The notes: generated by a model not told the origin, from the sequence alone. DNA of 64,000 nucleotides from Neorickettsia risticii str. Illinois (GCF_000022525.1 NC_013009.1:1-64000); one strand, 5' to 3'. Positions 48,254-58,555 are shown, counted from the stretch's first letter. Translations and numbers: made by a program.

Positions 48254-48338
48254 AGGTCCAGGTAAGGTGTCAGGCGAACCCGGTCAGGGCAGAAATGCAG
48301 CAGCCGTACCCTAGCGCCTTAAGCTGGGCCCGTTTTTT
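48254..48338 (+). ncRNA. ffs: Signal recognition particle 4.5S RNA
   Basis: The SRP RNA apical core GGTCAGGGCAGAAATGCAGC, followed by AGCC, is present near 48282-48305, with the conserved GGAA-type asymmetric loop in modified form. The arms GGTCCAGGTAAGGTG and CGCCTTAAGCTGGGCC pair to close the hairpin. A T6 run follows as the stop. The gene is about 80 bases, a small bacterial SRP RNA. Its 3' end overlaps the last codons of fumC on the other strand. Confidence 0.9.
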
Positions 48339-49731
48339 CTTGCTGGTCTGGCCCTAGCATGTGTGCGGGGTTGACAATCCTGTCGAACTCCTCTTCGGAG
48401 AGAAGTTTGAGTTCCATGGCTGCTTCCTTAAGTGTGCAGTCCTTTACGTAGGCAAATTTTGCAATTTTTGCTGCGTTGTCATATCCAATTTCCTTGTTCA
48501 AAGCAGTAACCAGCATCAACGATCCCTGTAACATGTTGTCTATTCGCTTTTTATTTGGCACTATTCCCATTGCACACTTCTCACCGAAACTCATCATTCC
48601 ATCTGAAAGTAAATCCATTGATTGGAGCAGATTATATATAATCATTGGTTTGAACGTGTTGAGCTGTAGTTGGCCGCCAGAACCAGCCACGGTTATGGCT
48701 AAGTGATTTCCAATGACCTGCGCACAAACCATTGTTAAGGCTTCGCACTGGGTTGGATTTACCTTTCCTGGCATAATTGATGAGCCGGGTTCATTCATCG
48801 GTAATATAAGTTCCCCTATACCGCATCTTGGACCAGAACCGAGTAATCGAATATCATTTGCTATTTTCATCAACGACACAGCTAACGTATTTAAATTACC
48901 GCTTAACTCAACTAGTGTGTCGTGTGAGGCAAGCATCTCACACTTATTTTGCGCAGGTACGAACTCTATAGAAGTAATTCTTGAGATTTCAGCAACTATC
49001 TCATGATCGAAGTTCCTCCTCGTGTTTAACCCAGTACCGACGGCCGTCCCTCCTTGCGGTATTTCAAGGAGCCTAGATAAATTCTCATTCAAACGGGATG
49101 CGCTTTTATTGAGTTGTTCACGAAAACATGAGAATTCCTGACTTAATGTGATAGGGACCGCATCTTGCATGTGAGTTCTCCCGATCTTAACAATGCCAGA
49201 AAAATTTTTTATTTTTTCTGATAACACCTCAACAAGGTAAAAAAGCGAGGGGAGAAGTTTTTTGAGCATCTTTTCAACAGCTGCAATATGCATTGCAGAG
49301 GGAAAAGTGTCATTTGATGATTGTGCCATATTAACGTGGTCGTTCGGATGAACTGGAGTTTTGCTGCCGATCACACCATTAAGCTTCTCTATAGCTCGAT
49401 TGGAGATAACTTCATTAACATTCATGTTCGTCTGAGTTCCAGATCCTGTCTGCCAGACCGAAAGCTGGAACTGATCATCTAGTTTCCCATCGATGATCTC
49501 ATAACACGCTTCTTCAATTGCTCCAAGGTGATCCTTTGACAGTGCACCCGCTTTTACATTTGTGCGTGCCGCAGCGAGTTTAATTATTGCGATTGCCTTT
49601 ATTACTTCCATAGGAACCTTTTCTGTCCCTATTTTGAAATTTTCTATTGCTCTTTGAGTTTGTGCACCCCAATACTTATCCTGTGGGACTTTTATCGATC
49701 CGATAGAATCAGTTTCAATTCTGTAATCCAT
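48319..49731 (-). CDS. fumC: Fumarate hydratase class II
   Basis: FumC hydrates fumarate to malate in the citric acid cycle. The superfamily signature [15 protein letters not shown] is present near residue 317. The other conserved regions are [17 protein letters not shown] and [18 protein letters not shown]. At 470 residues it is normal. Its stop at 48319 lies within the SRP RNA gene of the opposite strand. Gene context is otherwise unrelated. Confidence 0.96.
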   Translation of the reverse strand: MDYRIETDSIGSIKVPQDKYWGAQTQRAIENFKIGTEKVPMEVIKAIAIIKLAAARTNVKAGALSKDHLGAIEEACYEIIDGKLDDQFQLSVWQTGSGTQTNMNVNEVISNRAIEKLNGVIGSKTPVHPNDHVNMAQSSNDTFPSAMHIAAVEKMLKKLLPSLFYLVEVLSEKIKNFSGIVKIGRTHMQDAVPITLSQEFSCFREQLNKSASRLNENLSRLLEIPQGGTAVGTGLNTRRNFDHEIVAEISRITSIEFVPAQNKCEMLASHDTLVELSGNLNTLAVSLMKIANDIRLLGSGPRCGIGELILPMNEPGSSIMPGKVNPTQCEALTMVCAQVIGNHLAITVAGSGGQLQLNTFKPMIIYNLLQSMDLLSDGMMSFGEKCAMGIVPNKKRIDNMLQGSLMLVTALNKEIGYDNAAKIAKFAYVKDCTLKEAAMELKLLSEEEFDRIVNPAHMLGPDQQEKTGPA

Positions 49732-50047
49732 GTCTTGTAAGGGAAACCCAAATGCACCAGCATAGGCCGATTATAATCCCTCCGGCAAGGTTCAGCTAGA
49801 GTTTATCTAAAGAAAGGCTTACAAAAATAAAGACAAAGGCCTACAGAAATAAAGGATCCCCACAAAGAGAGCAATAGCTGCAAAACCCCCTTAGGCACTA
49901 TCCCCCAACAGAGAAGCACATCAGGAAGCCCCCTCTTTTCAAAGGGAGCAAGACCACAGCTATCACAAGGAGCAAAAGGCGCCACACTTACCAAACAAAA
50001 GTGGAACCAGCTAAATCGTACTTCTTAGAGATAAAATGTTTCCACGT
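49732..50047. other. 316-base gap with a near-perfect 20-base direct repeat
   Basis: AAAGGCTTACAAAAATAAAG at 49813 and AAAGGCCTACAGAAATAAAG at 49835 match at 18 of 20 positions. No gene is supported; a 63-codon frame on the minus strand has no ribosome site. The gap lies between pnp and fumC, both minus strand. Confidence 0.5.
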
Positions 50048-52318
50048 TTAGAAAAATCGCTTTCTACCAATAGACGAACCTTCAGCAGAGCCGGACCTCT
50101 CGTGAAAACCCCTATCACTGTTACCAGATCGGTTATCCTTGCTATTTTTTCTAGGAGGGGCTCCAAAACGCTTCTTAGGTGAGGAGCCACTCCCACTACC
50201 TACTCTATCCTCATCAATGCGCATAGTCAGCTTAATTTTTCCATCTGAACCTATATCCTTGATCCGCACCGTAACTGACTGCCCTTCGGTGTGTTCTGCA
50301 CGTATATCATTAACCCTGTTCCTACTAATTTCACTAATATGGACCAATCCTTCCTGCTTATTTGGAAGAACAACAAACAGCCCGAAGTCAACTATGCTTA
50401 CTATTTTTCCTTCATACAGTTCGCCAATTTTGAGCTGCGAAACATTGGAATCAGAAGTACCTGAAGCCATATCAACCCTAGTTTTTGCTTCCATCAATGC
50501 CTCCTCGGTGTCAGCCATTATATAAACATAGTTGTTTTGATCTATATCAATCTTTGTAGAGGTATCAGAGGAAATCCCCCTAATAGTTTTCCCACCACTG
50601 CCTATCACTTTATGCACAACATCCTTATCGATCTTGTAACATAGTATCTTCGGGGCTGAATCCTTTAGACCTTCACGCGGCTTAGCAATTGCATGCTCCA
50701 TCTTTTCAAGGATGTGTAACCTTCCAGCCAATGCCTGATTCAGTGCATTCCTAATTGTTGCTATACTTATGCCACGCACTTTCATATCCATCTGAAGCGC
50801 GACAATTCCATTCCGTGTACCCGCAACCTTGAAGTCCATATCCCCAAGCATGTCTTCATCACCCGAAATATCACTCAGAATGGCAGACCTTGCCCCATCA
50901 GTTATTAGGCCCATAGCTATTCCCGCTACATGCTTCGTAATAGGAACTCCAGTGTCCATTAGAGCCAAAGATGACCCACACACTGTTGCCATAGAAGAGG
51001 AACCGTCAGATTCTGTAATTTCAGAAACCAAACGCAAAGTATAAGGGAAAACCTCCTTACCTGGCAGAACAGCCTTCACTGCTTTGAGGGCTAAACGTCC
51101 GTGGCCGATTTCCCGCCTTCCTGGCGCGCGCAGAGCACCAACTTCACCAACTGCGTACGGCAAAAAGTTATAGTGCAAGAGTACGGACTCCCTTCTTTCA
51201 CCATCGATGTCATCCATAACTTGCTCATCTTGATAAGACCCCAGCGTAGCTACGACCAAACTCTGTGTTCCACCACGAGTGAAAAGAGCAGAACCATGAG
51301 TGCCAGGAAGGTAATCCAGAGCGATACTGATTGGACGTATTTCCGTTAAGCTTCTTCCATCCGGCCTTATGCCCTCCTCTAAAACGTTCTTTCTTACGAT
51401 CTCTTTTTCAAGCTTCCTAATGAAGAATAAAATCTCGGACTCAGTGTACCCATCATCCTCCAGTCTAGCGAAGGTATTCGCATAGACCTGGTTAAGCTTG
51501 TTGTGCCGCTCCTCCTTACTACTTATCCTCTCATTATAGACGCTCTCTAATTGTGCATTACACGCTGCACGCACCTTCTCACAGAGCTCTTCATTGTCAT
51601 AGAGTACTCCTACCGGCTTTACCGTAGTAACGCTTTTAACAAACTCGTTGATGAAGGAAAAAATCGGTTTTGCACTTTTCAGCGCCTCTGAAAGGGCATG
51701 TACAACCTCCTCTTCAGAGGCTTCATTTGCTTCGGCTTCCACCATCACAACTGATTCCTCCGTACAAGCAACAAAGAGTTCGAGGCCATCTTCTGTTTCC
51801 CTGATCTCGTTACATGTTGTTTCCGACCCATGCATGTTAACATCGACCCCGACAACGGGACCGCTAAACGGAATTCCAGAGAGCTGCAATGCAGCGGAAG
51901 CCGCAATCAGAGCTGGTATTTCAGGTAGAACCTTTCTATTGCCATGCGCAAGAAGCTTGCACACTATGTTCACCTCATTAACGAGATTTTCCTCTATCAA
52001 GGGTCTTACAGCTCTATCAACCACCCTGGAGGCCAATACCTCTCTCTCTGAAAGTTTGCCTTCCCGTTTGAAGAAACCGTTTGGTATACGCCCAAGAGCG
52101 TATGATCTGGCCAAGAAGTTCGTCACCAGTGCTAGACCTGACAAGTCGGAAGTCTTTTTAGAAGCTGCACTATCCTTCTGAAGAGTTACTACGGCCAGCA
52201 CAACGGTTCCACCGTACGAAACACAAGCCGCACCAGCAGCCTGACGGGCCACTTCTCCGGTTTTTATGTGCAAACTCTTGCCCTCCCATTCCATGGAGGA
52301 TTCTTTTATTTCAAACAT
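50048..52318 (-). CDS. pnp: Polyribonucleotide nucleotidyltransferase (PNPase)
   Basis: PNPase is a phosphorolytic 3'-5' exoribonuclease of the degradosome. Two RNase PH domains occupy about 1-230 and 310-540, with the all-helical linker between. A KH domain (KVIGSGGKTIRGI near 568-580) and an S1 domain (LYEGKIVSIVDFGLFVVLPNKQEGLVHISEIS) follow. The Gly/Ser/Arg-rich tail is lineage-variable. At 756 residues it is slightly longer than Escherichia homologues. rpsO sits three bases upstream, the classic rpsO-pnp pair. Confidence 0.97.
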   Translation of the reverse strand: MFEIKESSMEWEGKSLHIKTGEVARQAAGAACVSYGGTVVLAVVTLQKDSAASKKTSDLSGLALVTNFLARSYALGRIPNGFFKREGKLSEREVLASRVVDRAVRPLIEENLVNEVNIVCKLLAHGNRKVLPEIPALIAASAALQLSGIPFSGPVVGVDVNMHGSETTCNEIRETEDGLELFVACTEESVVMVEAEANEASEEEVVHALSEALKSAKPIFSFINEFVKSVTTVKPVGVLYDNEELCEKVRAACNAQLESVYNERISSKEERHNKLNQVYANTFARLEDDGYTESEILFFIRKLEKEIVRKNVLEEGIRPDGRSLTEIRPISIALDYLPGTHGSALFTRGGTQSLVVATLGSYQDEQVMDDIDGERRESVLLHYNFLPYAVGEVGALRAPGRREIGHGRLALKAVKAVLPGKEVFPYTLRLVSEITESDGSSSMATVCGSSLALMDTGVPITKHVAGIAMGLITDGARSAILSDISGDEDMLGDMDFKVAGTRNGIVALQMDMKVRGISIATIRNALNQALAGRLHILEKMEHAIAKPREGLKDSAPKILCYKIDKDVVHKVIGSGGKTIRGISSDTSTKIDIDQNNYVYIMADTEEALMEAKTRVDMASGTSDSNVSQLKIGELYEGKIVSIVDFGLFVVLPNKQEGLVHISEISRNRVNDIRAEHTEGQSVTVRIKDIGSDGKIKLTMRIDEDRVGSGSGSSPKKRFGAPPRKNSKDNRSGNSDRGFHERSGSAEGSSIGRKRFF

Positions 52319-52321
52319 TAT

Positions 52322-52582
52322 CTACTTTCTTATATCAAGCATTTCCATCAAATTCTTACACCCTTGACGATCATTCTTTGCTAGATAATTGAGCAGCCTA
52401 CGTCTCTTACTTATGATCTTAAGCAAACCCAGCCTAGACGAGTAATCCTTTTTGAATCCCTGTAAATGCCTAGTCAAGTTATTTATACGCCTAGTAAAGA
52501 GCGCAACCTGCACGAAAGCAGATCCCGTGTCATTATCTGCCGTCCTAAATTTTTTTATTACCTCAGCTTTTTCATTAACCAT
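52322..52582 (-). CDS. rpsO: 30S ribosomal protein S15
   Basis: S15 binds the central domain of 16S rRNA. The 86-residue protein matches in full: FRTADNDTGSAFVQVALFTRRINNLTRHLQ, then HSSRLGLLKIISKRRRLLNYL-like sequence. It shares an operon with pnp, whose autoregulated message in other bacteria spans this junction. Confidence 0.97.
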   Translation of the reverse strand: MVNEKAEVIKKFRTADNDTGSAFVQVALFTRRINNLTRHLQGFKKDYSSRLGLLKIISKRRRLLNYLAKNDRQGCKNLMEMLDIRK

Positions 52583-52792
52583 AATCTATAAAAAGACACA
52601 CAAAAACCAAGCTCTACCAAAAGTCTCCCTCAGAAAACCGCGAAGGTTGAAGGCCATTGTAATACGAATAATCACAAAGATCTACCATGACATTTTTGCA
52701 CCTTTTAGCTTGGGTATATCAACTCACAGCAGAACCCGATCATTGTTTACACAAGTTCAGTGACAACGTACACAAATGTCAAATTTGATACA

Positions 52793-54091
52793 TCAACTTG
52801 CTTCACTAGCGCTAAAGACACGCTCGAATATGTAATCCAGATGTCTTAGGTAACTCTCATAGCAAAAGAGCTTATCAAATTCTTGAAGTGTCACACGCTT
52901 ATCCATCTTTATGTTCTCTATGAAAGACGTGCTCGCGTCACTCCAACTTTTCATCGCGTTTTCCTGAACTATACGATAAGCTTCTTCCCGTGTCTTTCCA
53001 GATTCTATAAGTGCCAGAAGGACCTTTTGCGAAAAAATAAGTCCACCTAAAAGGTCTAGATTATTTTTGATATTCTTCTCGAAGACCACTAATTCCCTTA
53101 TTACAGTGGAAAGTCTTTCCAATGCGAAGTCTAACGTAACACAAGCCGTTGGAGCACACACTCTTTCAACTGAGGAATGTGAGATATCCCTTTCGTGCCA
53201 CAGAGTGACATTTTCAAGAAACGGGGTGACCGTGCTTCTCACTATGCGAGCTAAGCCAGTAAGGTTTTCACTCAAAATAGGGTTTTTTTTATGAGGCATT
53301 GCTGAACTCCCCTTCTGACCCGGCGAGAAATACTCTGAACATTCCAACACCTCACTTCTTTGAAGATGTCTAATTTCTGTTGCAACGTTCTCTATTGAGG
53401 AAGCAACAATAGCAAGAGTACTAAAAAAGACAGCATGCCTATCACGGGGCAGCACTTGCGTTGCTAATGACTCCGATTCAAGGCCGAGTTTTCCAGCAAC
53501 GTACTCCTGGACAAATGGATCAATATTACCGAACTGGCCTACAGCACCAGAAATCTTACATACAGAAATCTCCTTGATTGCTTGCGAAAGTCTAAGTCGA
53601 TTTCGTTTAAATTCCTGATAGAATCGAGCGAACTTAAGCCCAAGAGTAATAGGTTCAGCATGAATTCCATGTGTCCTAGCAACACAGATAGTGTTCTTAT
53701 GCTCGAGAGCCCTTTCCCTAAGTGCTTCAGTGACTTTATCTAAGTCTTCTAGGAGTAAAGTTCCCGCACGACGAAGCTGGAGCGAAAAAGCAGTATCTAT
53801 TACGTCTGAGCTAGTCATGCCCATGTGTATATATCTTGCATCAGGGCCAACGAACTCCGCCACACTTGTTAAAAAGGCTATAACATCGTGCTTAACCTCT
53901 TTCTCGACGGACCCGATCCTTTCTATATCGAAAGCTGCTTTTTCTAAAATGACGCTCAAACTTGCCTGAGGTATATTACCAAGCCGAGCTTGTGCCTCGC
54001 ACGCAAGAAGTTCAACCTCTAACCACAGGGAAAACCTAGTGTCATCCCTCCAGATCGATGCAGCGATTTCTCTACTGTACCTGGGAATCAT
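52793..54091 (-). CDS. purB: Adenylosuccinate lyase
   Basis: PurB acts twice in purine synthesis, cleaving SAICAR and adenylosuccinate. The fumarase/aspartase signature SSAMPHKKNPILSE is present near residue 266. MGMTSSDVIDTA and RTHGIHAEPITLG supply catalytic residues. At 432 residues it is normal. It is the last gene of the rpsF-rpsR-rplI-purB series, 11 bases after rplI. purM lies at 25317-26285. Confidence 0.96.
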   Translation of the reverse strand: MIPRYSREIAASIWRDDTRFSLWLEVELLACEAQARLGNIPQASLSVILEKAAFDIERIGSVEKEVKHDVIAFLTSVAEFVGPDARYIHMGMTSSDVIDTAFSLQLRRAGTLLLEDLDKVTEALRERALEHKNTICVARTHGIHAEPITLGLKFARFYQEFKRNRLRLSQAIKEISVCKISGAVGQFGNIDPFVQEYVAGKLGLESESLATQVLPRDRHAVFFSTLAIVASSIENVATEIRHLQRSEVLECSEYFSPGQKGSSAMPHKKNPILSENLTGLARIVRSTVTPFLENVTLWHERDISHSSVERVCAPTACVTLDFALERLSTVIRELVVFEKNIKNNLDLLGGLIFSQKVLLALIESGKTREEAYRIVQENAMKSWSDASTSFIENIKMDKRVTLQEFDKLFCYESYLRHLDYIFERVFSASEAS

Positions 54092-54102
54092 ATCCGGTCA
54101 AA

Positions 54103-54585
54103 TTACGACGTACCCGCGATGGTTCCATCAGTGTCTCTCCTAGAGGCATCCAAAATGTGAACCCTGAGAAAACACTCAACTTTTGAATGTAAAAAAATCC
54201 TCACTTCATGCTCTCCAAGAGTCTTTATCGGTGCTCCAAGGACAACATTCTTAGCAGTGATTTCTATTCCCCTTTTTGAAAGCTCAGCGACAATCTGCTT
54301 AGCATTCACTGCGCCGAAAAGGACGCCGCGCTCTGCTTGGGCATATATAGGAAGAACATCAATCTCGGCGAAAGATCTTGCCAACTCTGATGCAGTTTCT
54401 AGCTCTGCAGCTTGTTGGGCTGCCAACTTCTCCTTACTGCTTTCCAGAATTGCCAAATTTTCCTTGGTAGCGCGCACGGCTTTACCAGAAGGAATGAGAT
54501 AGTTTCTAGCAAAGCCCTTCTTAACCTTGAGGACATCCCCAACGTTTCCAAGTTTACGTGCTGTCTCCTTCAGAATAACTAACAT
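54103..54585 (-). CDS. rplI: 50S ribosomal protein L9
   Basis: L9 is an elongated two-domain protein of the L1 stalk base. The N-terminal signature LGNVGDVLKVKKGFARNYLIPSGKAV is present, followed by the long central helix and a C-terminal domain. The 160-residue length is normal. It follows rpsR by 12 bases in the conserved rpsF-rpsR-rplI order. Confidence 0.96.
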   Translation of the reverse strand: MLVILKETARKLGNVGDVLKVKKGFARNYLIPSGKAVRATKENLAILESSKEKLAAQQAAELETASELARSFAEIDVLPIYAQAERGVLFGAVNAKQIVAELSKRGIEITAKNVVLGAPIKTLGEHEVRIFLHSKVECFLRVHILDASRRDTDGTIAGTS

Positions 54586-54597
54586 ACGCTCTACTCT

Positions 54598-54852
54598 TTA
54601 CTTGTGGCGGTCACAGTACGGAACAAGCGCAAGGAACTTCATCTTCCGAACCTCTTTTGCCATCTTCCGCTGCTTCTTCGCACTCAAACCAGTGGCTCTT
54701 CTTGACAAGACGCGCCCAACTGAGGTCATGAAACGCTTGATAAGCGCCACATTCTTGTAATCAAAATCCTCGATCTTCAGATCAAGCTCAACCTGAGACT
54801 CAACGTCTACCGGAGCCGTCTGAGTCTTTTTAACTTCTTCTATACTCCCCAT
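54598..54852 (-). CDS. rpsR: 30S ribosomal protein S18
   Basis: S18 binds S6 on the platform of the small subunit. The 84-residue protein shows DYKNVALIKRFMTSVGRVLSRRATGLSAKKQRKMAKEVRKMKFLALVPY, the standard core. The N-terminal 20 residues are an acidic extension. It lies between rpsF and rplI. Confidence 0.96.
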   Translation of the reverse strand: MGSIEEVKKTQTAPVDVESQVELDLKIEDFDYKNVALIKRFMTSVGRVLSRRATGLSAKKQRKMAKEVRKMKFLALVPYCDRHK

Positions 54853-54863
54853 ACACCTACGAA

Positions 54864-55208
54864 TTATTGCTGATATTGGGGCAGCTTAAGTGATATAGCA
54901 CCATCAGGTACCTTAAACTCCCTCTTCCTCTGTAGCAAATAACGTAACACAAGATCATTATACTTTAACTTTGCCTCAAATTTCTGAAGTGCCGATGGCT
55001 CAGCAGAAACAACGAACATAAAGTAATTTGCCTTCGTGTGGTTCTTTATCCTATATGCAAGGGCAAGAGACCCCCAGTTTTCCTGACGCAGAACTTTGAT
55101 ATTGTTCTCAGCGAAGGCGGCATTGAAGTTATCCATGAGATTGGACACACCCCCTTCAGAAAGGGAACTACTTGCAAGGAACACGCACTCATAAATGTGA
55201 GAAGGCAT
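54864..55208 (-). CDS. rpsF: 30S ribosomal protein S6
   Basis: S6 partners S18 on the small-subunit platform. The 114-residue protein begins MPSHIYECVFLASSSLS and contains NWGSLALAYRIKNHTKANYFMFVVSA, typical of the family. It is the first gene of the minus-strand ribosomal group. About 205 bases separate it from the divergent pstS gene. Confidence 0.96.
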   Translation of the reverse strand: MPSHIYECVFLASSSLSEGGVSNLMDNFNAAFAENNIKVLRQENWGSLALAYRIKNHTKANYFMFVVSAEPSALQKFEAKLKYNDLVLRYLLQRKREFKVPDGAISLKLPQYQQ

Positions 55209-55413
55209 GTGACGAAGTGGCTACACGATAAAGGCCGAATTCTAACAGGAAAATTTTAGCTTGACAAGTATACCGTGAATGCACTTATAATCTCGTCTGT
55301 TTGTGTCAGTACTCTAGTGTGCGAACTGGCTCAGTCTTTTTTGGAATGCGAGTGTCGCTCCGGTTTTTGCAACAGAGTGAGGGCTGGTGTGTTAGAGTGT
55401 CTTTTTGGTTCGA

Positions 55414-56433
55414 ATGGCGCGGATTTTTCTATACCTATTTTTACTGTTCTCCTTCGCTGGTTTTGCTGATGCAAGGGAGTATGTGAGAGTCGTAGGTTCG
55501 AGTACGGTCTTTCCATTCATGAGTGCGATTTCTGAGGAGTTTGCTAAGACCTATAGGGTTAAGACTCCTATAGTCGAGTCCACCGGGACGAGCGCCGGAT
55601 TTAAGCTCTTTTGTACGGGTGTGGGTGATGCCCACCCGGACATAGTTGTATCTTCACGCAGGATGAATGAAGTGGAGTTGGCACTGTGCAAGGTGTACTC
55701 AATTGACAGTGGAGATATAATGGAAATTGAGCTCGGCAGAGATGCTCTCGTGGTTGCCAGTAGCAGTGGTAGTGGTCTTGATTACGAGTTCTCCATCCGT
55801 GACATTTTTGAGGCCATCTCGTTTTATGTAGCAGATGGAGTTAGACTTGTGAAGAACCCCAACAAGCGATGGGGTAACATAGATGATGGTAAATTCTATG
55901 ACTCCGAGATTAAGATTTATGGTCCCACAAGGAACACTGGTACGTTCGAGTCAGTAAAAAAAATGATCCTACTCAGCCAGTGTCTCAATGAACCTGCCTT
56001 TAATCTAGCGTATGGGCCAGAAAAATTAAGAAAAATTTGTTCGGTTGTTCGTGATGATGGCGTTTATGTGGAAGTCAGTAACAATGAAAACTTGATGGTC
56101 CAAAAACTTGTACGTAATTCCAATGCGTTTGGTCTTCTGAGCTACAGTTTTTTCATAAGAAATTCCGATGCACTAAAGGCGCATTCTGTGAATGGAGTGC
56201 GACCAACTTATGAAAGCATAATGAGTGGTCAATACGATTTTGTTCGTCCAGTGTACTTATACGTGAAACTTACGCATCTTGGTCTTGTTCGTGGACTTAA
56301 GGACCTGCTTAATGAGGTTCTTAGTGAGAATGCACTGGGAACATACGGCTACCTAAGGGCTATTGGTATGGTTCCGATGCCAGATCAGGAACTAGGTGCC
56401 GCTAGGGAAAAGGTTGCATCTTTATCTTCTTGA
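55414..56433 (+). CDS. pstS: Phosphate-binding periplasmic protein PstS
   Basis: PstS captures phosphate for the Pst ABC importer. A signal peptide covers about residues 1-19 (LFLLFSFAGFADA). The phosphate-binding start VRVVGSSTVFPFMSAISEEF and the ESTGTSAGFKLFCTGVGDAHPDIVVSSR block follow, which include the ligand Ser and Asp residues. The domain is of the PstS-like TIGR-type common in alphaproteobacteria. I chose ATG 55414 over TTG 55405; the ribosome site is weak. The next gene overlaps its stop. No permease genes are here. Confidence 0.9.
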   Translation: MARIFLYLFLLFSFAGFADAREYVRVVGSSTVFPFMSAISEEFAKTYRVKTPIVESTGTSAGFKLFCTGVGDAHPDIVVSSRRMNEVELALCKVYSIDSGDIMEIELGRDALVVASSSGSGLDYEFSIRDIFEAISFYVADGVRLVKNPNKRWGNIDDGKFYDSEIKIYGPTRNTGTFESVKKMILLSQCLNEPAFNLAYGPEKLRKICSVVRDDGVYVEVSNNENLMVQKLVRNSNAFGLLSYSFFIRNSDALKAHSVNGVRPTYESIMSGQYDFVRPVYLYVKLTHLGLVRGLKDLLNEVLSENALGTYGYLRAIGMVPMPDQELGAAREKVASLSS

Positions 56434-57635
56434 AGTTGTTCGTGAATCGGTTTTTGCACGTGGCGTTGATCACGTTTGTCGTTTTCGTAGCAGATGTTGC
56501 AGTAGAAATTTATGTTCCTGCGCTGCCAAGCATTGGTGTTTTTTTTTCGGCAACAGCAACAGCCGTGAAGGCAAGTATAAGTAGTAATATATTGGGTCTA
56601 GCTCTTTCCAGCCTTTTTTGGGGTACGCTTTCTGATTTATGGGGAAGAAAACCTGCTTTACTTTTAGGTTCGTCGGTTTTTGTTGTTTCCAGTATTCTTT
56701 GTACTTTTTCCACTTCGGTCGATGCATTGGTTTTCTTCAGGTTTCTACAAGGTATTGGGCAAGGTGTTGCAGTGGTTGTCGGTTTCGCTAGCGTGAAAGA
56801 TTTCTATTCCGGTGAAAAATGTGCGCAAGTTATTTCTAAATTATCCTCTGTGGTTGCGATTTCCCCGACATTTGCGCCTATTTTAGGTACTATTATCCTT
56901 TTTTATTTCAGTTGGCACTATATTTTTTTGTTTCTTGCCTCACTAGGATTTGGGTGTCTGCTGCTATTAATTTTCTTTTTCCAAGATACGCTGAAGGAGA
57001 GAAATCCCGCTTCATTAAAAGGGCTTTTTAACTCTTACATTCAAATAGCGACTAACAAGAGTTACGTCCTTTATTCTGCCGTGACAGTGATTACTTTCAT
57101 GTGGCTCTGGAATGTTATCAGTTCTGCTCCTTTTTTATTACTCGAAGATATGGGTGTTACAATTGGGGAATACGGGTATCTCGTGGCGATTAACGTGATG
57201 GGTTTCTTACTGGGGACAATCTTGAACAATAGATATATTCCAAAGGTAGGTCTCAAGAGGTTGGTAGCGTTCGGATTAGTTCTTCCGCTACTTAGTGAGG
57301 TGGTGCTTATTCTTCTTCACTATACTATTGGGTTTTCACCGCTTGTACTTGAATGTATATGGTTTTTCAGTGCTATGGGACTTGCGTTCGTAGTTGGGAA
57401 TTCAACTACGCTCGCTCTCGACCAAGTGGGTGAATCTGATAATGGCAAAGCTACTGCACTTCTGGTATGTTTGGAGATGGCACTTGGTGCATTGAGTGTC
57501 TACCTAAATGCACCTCTTTATGATGGGACGATAGTTCCGCTGTCGTTATTCACAATTGTGTCAGTTCTTGCAAGTATGATAGTTTTCCACTACGCAGTGA
57601 GGAATCCCGGTAATACTGTAAACCCAGCTAGATAG
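56430..57635 (+). CDS. MFS transporter, Bcr/CflA drug-resistance family
   Basis: The 401-residue protein has about twelve membrane segments and belongs to the major facilitator superfamily. MFS loop 2-3 appears as WGTLSDLWGRKPALLLGSSVF near 64-84, and RFLQGIGQGVAVVVGFASVKDFYSGE near 106-131 marks the Bcr/CflA type. The TTG start at 56430 overlaps the pstS stop by four bases; GTG 56442 is an alternative. Substrate is unknown. In obligate intracellular bacteria such carriers may export metabolites. Confidence 0.9.
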   Translation: MKLFVNRFLHVALITFVVFVADVAVEIYVPALPSIGVFFSATATAVKASISSNILGLALSSLFWGTLSDLWGRKPALLLGSSVFVVSSILCTFSTSVDALVFFRFLQGIGQGVAVVVGFASVKDFYSGEKCAQVISKLSSVVAISPTFAPILGTIILFYFSWHYIFLFLASLGFGCLLLLIFFFQDTLKERNPASLKGLFNSYIQIATNKSYVLYSAVTVITFMWLWNVISSAPFLLLEDMGVTIGEYGYLVAINVMGFLLGTILNNRYIPKVGLKRLVAFGLVLPLLSEVVLILLHYTIGFSPLVLECIWFFSAMGLAFVVGNSTTLALDQVGESDNGKATALLVCLEMALGALSVYLNAPLYDGTIVPLSLFTIVSVLASMIVFHYAVRNPGNTVNPAR

Positions 57636-57661
57636 ATACTAGGTTGGTTTTCATCCGCACG

Positions 57662-58555
57662 TCAGTTTTGCTTTCTCTGCTTTCTTTTATGTTTCTTGTT
57701 TTTGTACTCGCAGTATGCAATGTAACTGGTGCCACACAAGATTATTGTTGCTCCAAAAGATGTTCTAAATGATATGCTTTCTGAGAAGCCGTAGTATCCT
57801 ATTGCTGTGGAAACAATTAGTACAAGAAAATAAAAAGGCATGACTAGACTAAGTTCGTCTGTATACATAATTGCTCCAATCCCGCTGACAAAGTAAACGA
57901 AAGCAATCAATCCAAAGTAGTGAATATTTTCCCAGAATGGCTCTGGGATGTCTGTAAAATTTCCATAAGCTGCTAAGAGTCCGGAAAATAATGTAATAAA
58001 AAACATAATGAAAAACGATTGAGTCACTATGGACTCCCTTTTTCCGTACCTTGCGGTAGCCAAATCATAAAGCACCCATAAAAAAGTCGCGAGAATTACA
58101 TAAAGAGAGTAGTAGTTAAAGGTGTAATAGTTGGGATTTATTATGATGATTGCCCCTATGAAGCCTGTAATTAGGGCAGTAGCTTTACTCGCTCCGATTT
58201 TCTCACGTAGGATAACACATGACGCAAAACTGCAAAGAAGAGGATACAAAAGCGTTATTGCTGAAACCTGTGCGAATTCCATATTGTTGTACGCATAGAC
58301 GAGCAACAGCTGTGCGGAGACAGTAAGAGATGCTCGCAGCATATATGATCTCCATAAAGTGCTTTGCCTGATTTCCCTGTTTTTATAGACTGCAAAGGGA
58401 AGGATAAAAATAAAGCCGCTTGCGTTGAGGAAAAAAGCAAGTACAAGTCTATCCATTTGTGTTCCCAAAATTCTGTACGAGGCGCACATTAATGCAGCAG
58501 TAAACATGTGCACAAGCATCCATAATATTGCCTTCAAGTTGTTATTAGGGATCAT
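57662..58555 (-). CDS. EamA-family drug/metabolite transporter
   Basis: This is a ten-span transporter of the drug/metabolite superfamily, with two EamA halves of five helices. Marks of the family are the repeated Ala/Gly-rich helices, such as FAQVSAITLLYPLLCSFASCVILREKIG near 93-120 and the matching half near 240-290. The C-terminus is basic. At 297 residues it is normal. S-adenosylmethionine uptake by a related rickettsial carrier is known, but no substrate can be read here. Confidence 0.88.
   Translation of the reverse strand: MIPNNNLKAILWMLVHMFTAALMCASYRILGTQMDRLVLAFFLNASGFIFILPFAVYKNREIRQSTLWRSYMLRASLTVSAQLLLVYAYNNMEFAQVSAITLLYPLLCSFASCVILREKIGASKATALITGFIGAIIIINPNYYTFNYYSLYVILATFLWVLYDLATARYGKRESIVTQSFFIMFFITLFSGLLAAYGNFTDIPEPFWENIHYFGLIAFVYFVSGIGAIMYTDELSLVMPFYFLVLIVSTAIGYYGFSESISFRTSFGATIILCGTSYIAYCEYKNKKHKRKQRKQN

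Noticed and set aside
49803-49994. 63-codon minus-strand hydrophobic frame
   Set aside because: It has no ribosome site and partly consists of the short direct repeat; not supportable as a gene.
51648-52181. 177-codon plus-strand frame
   Set aside because: It lies wholly inside pnp on the opposite strand, with no ribosome site.
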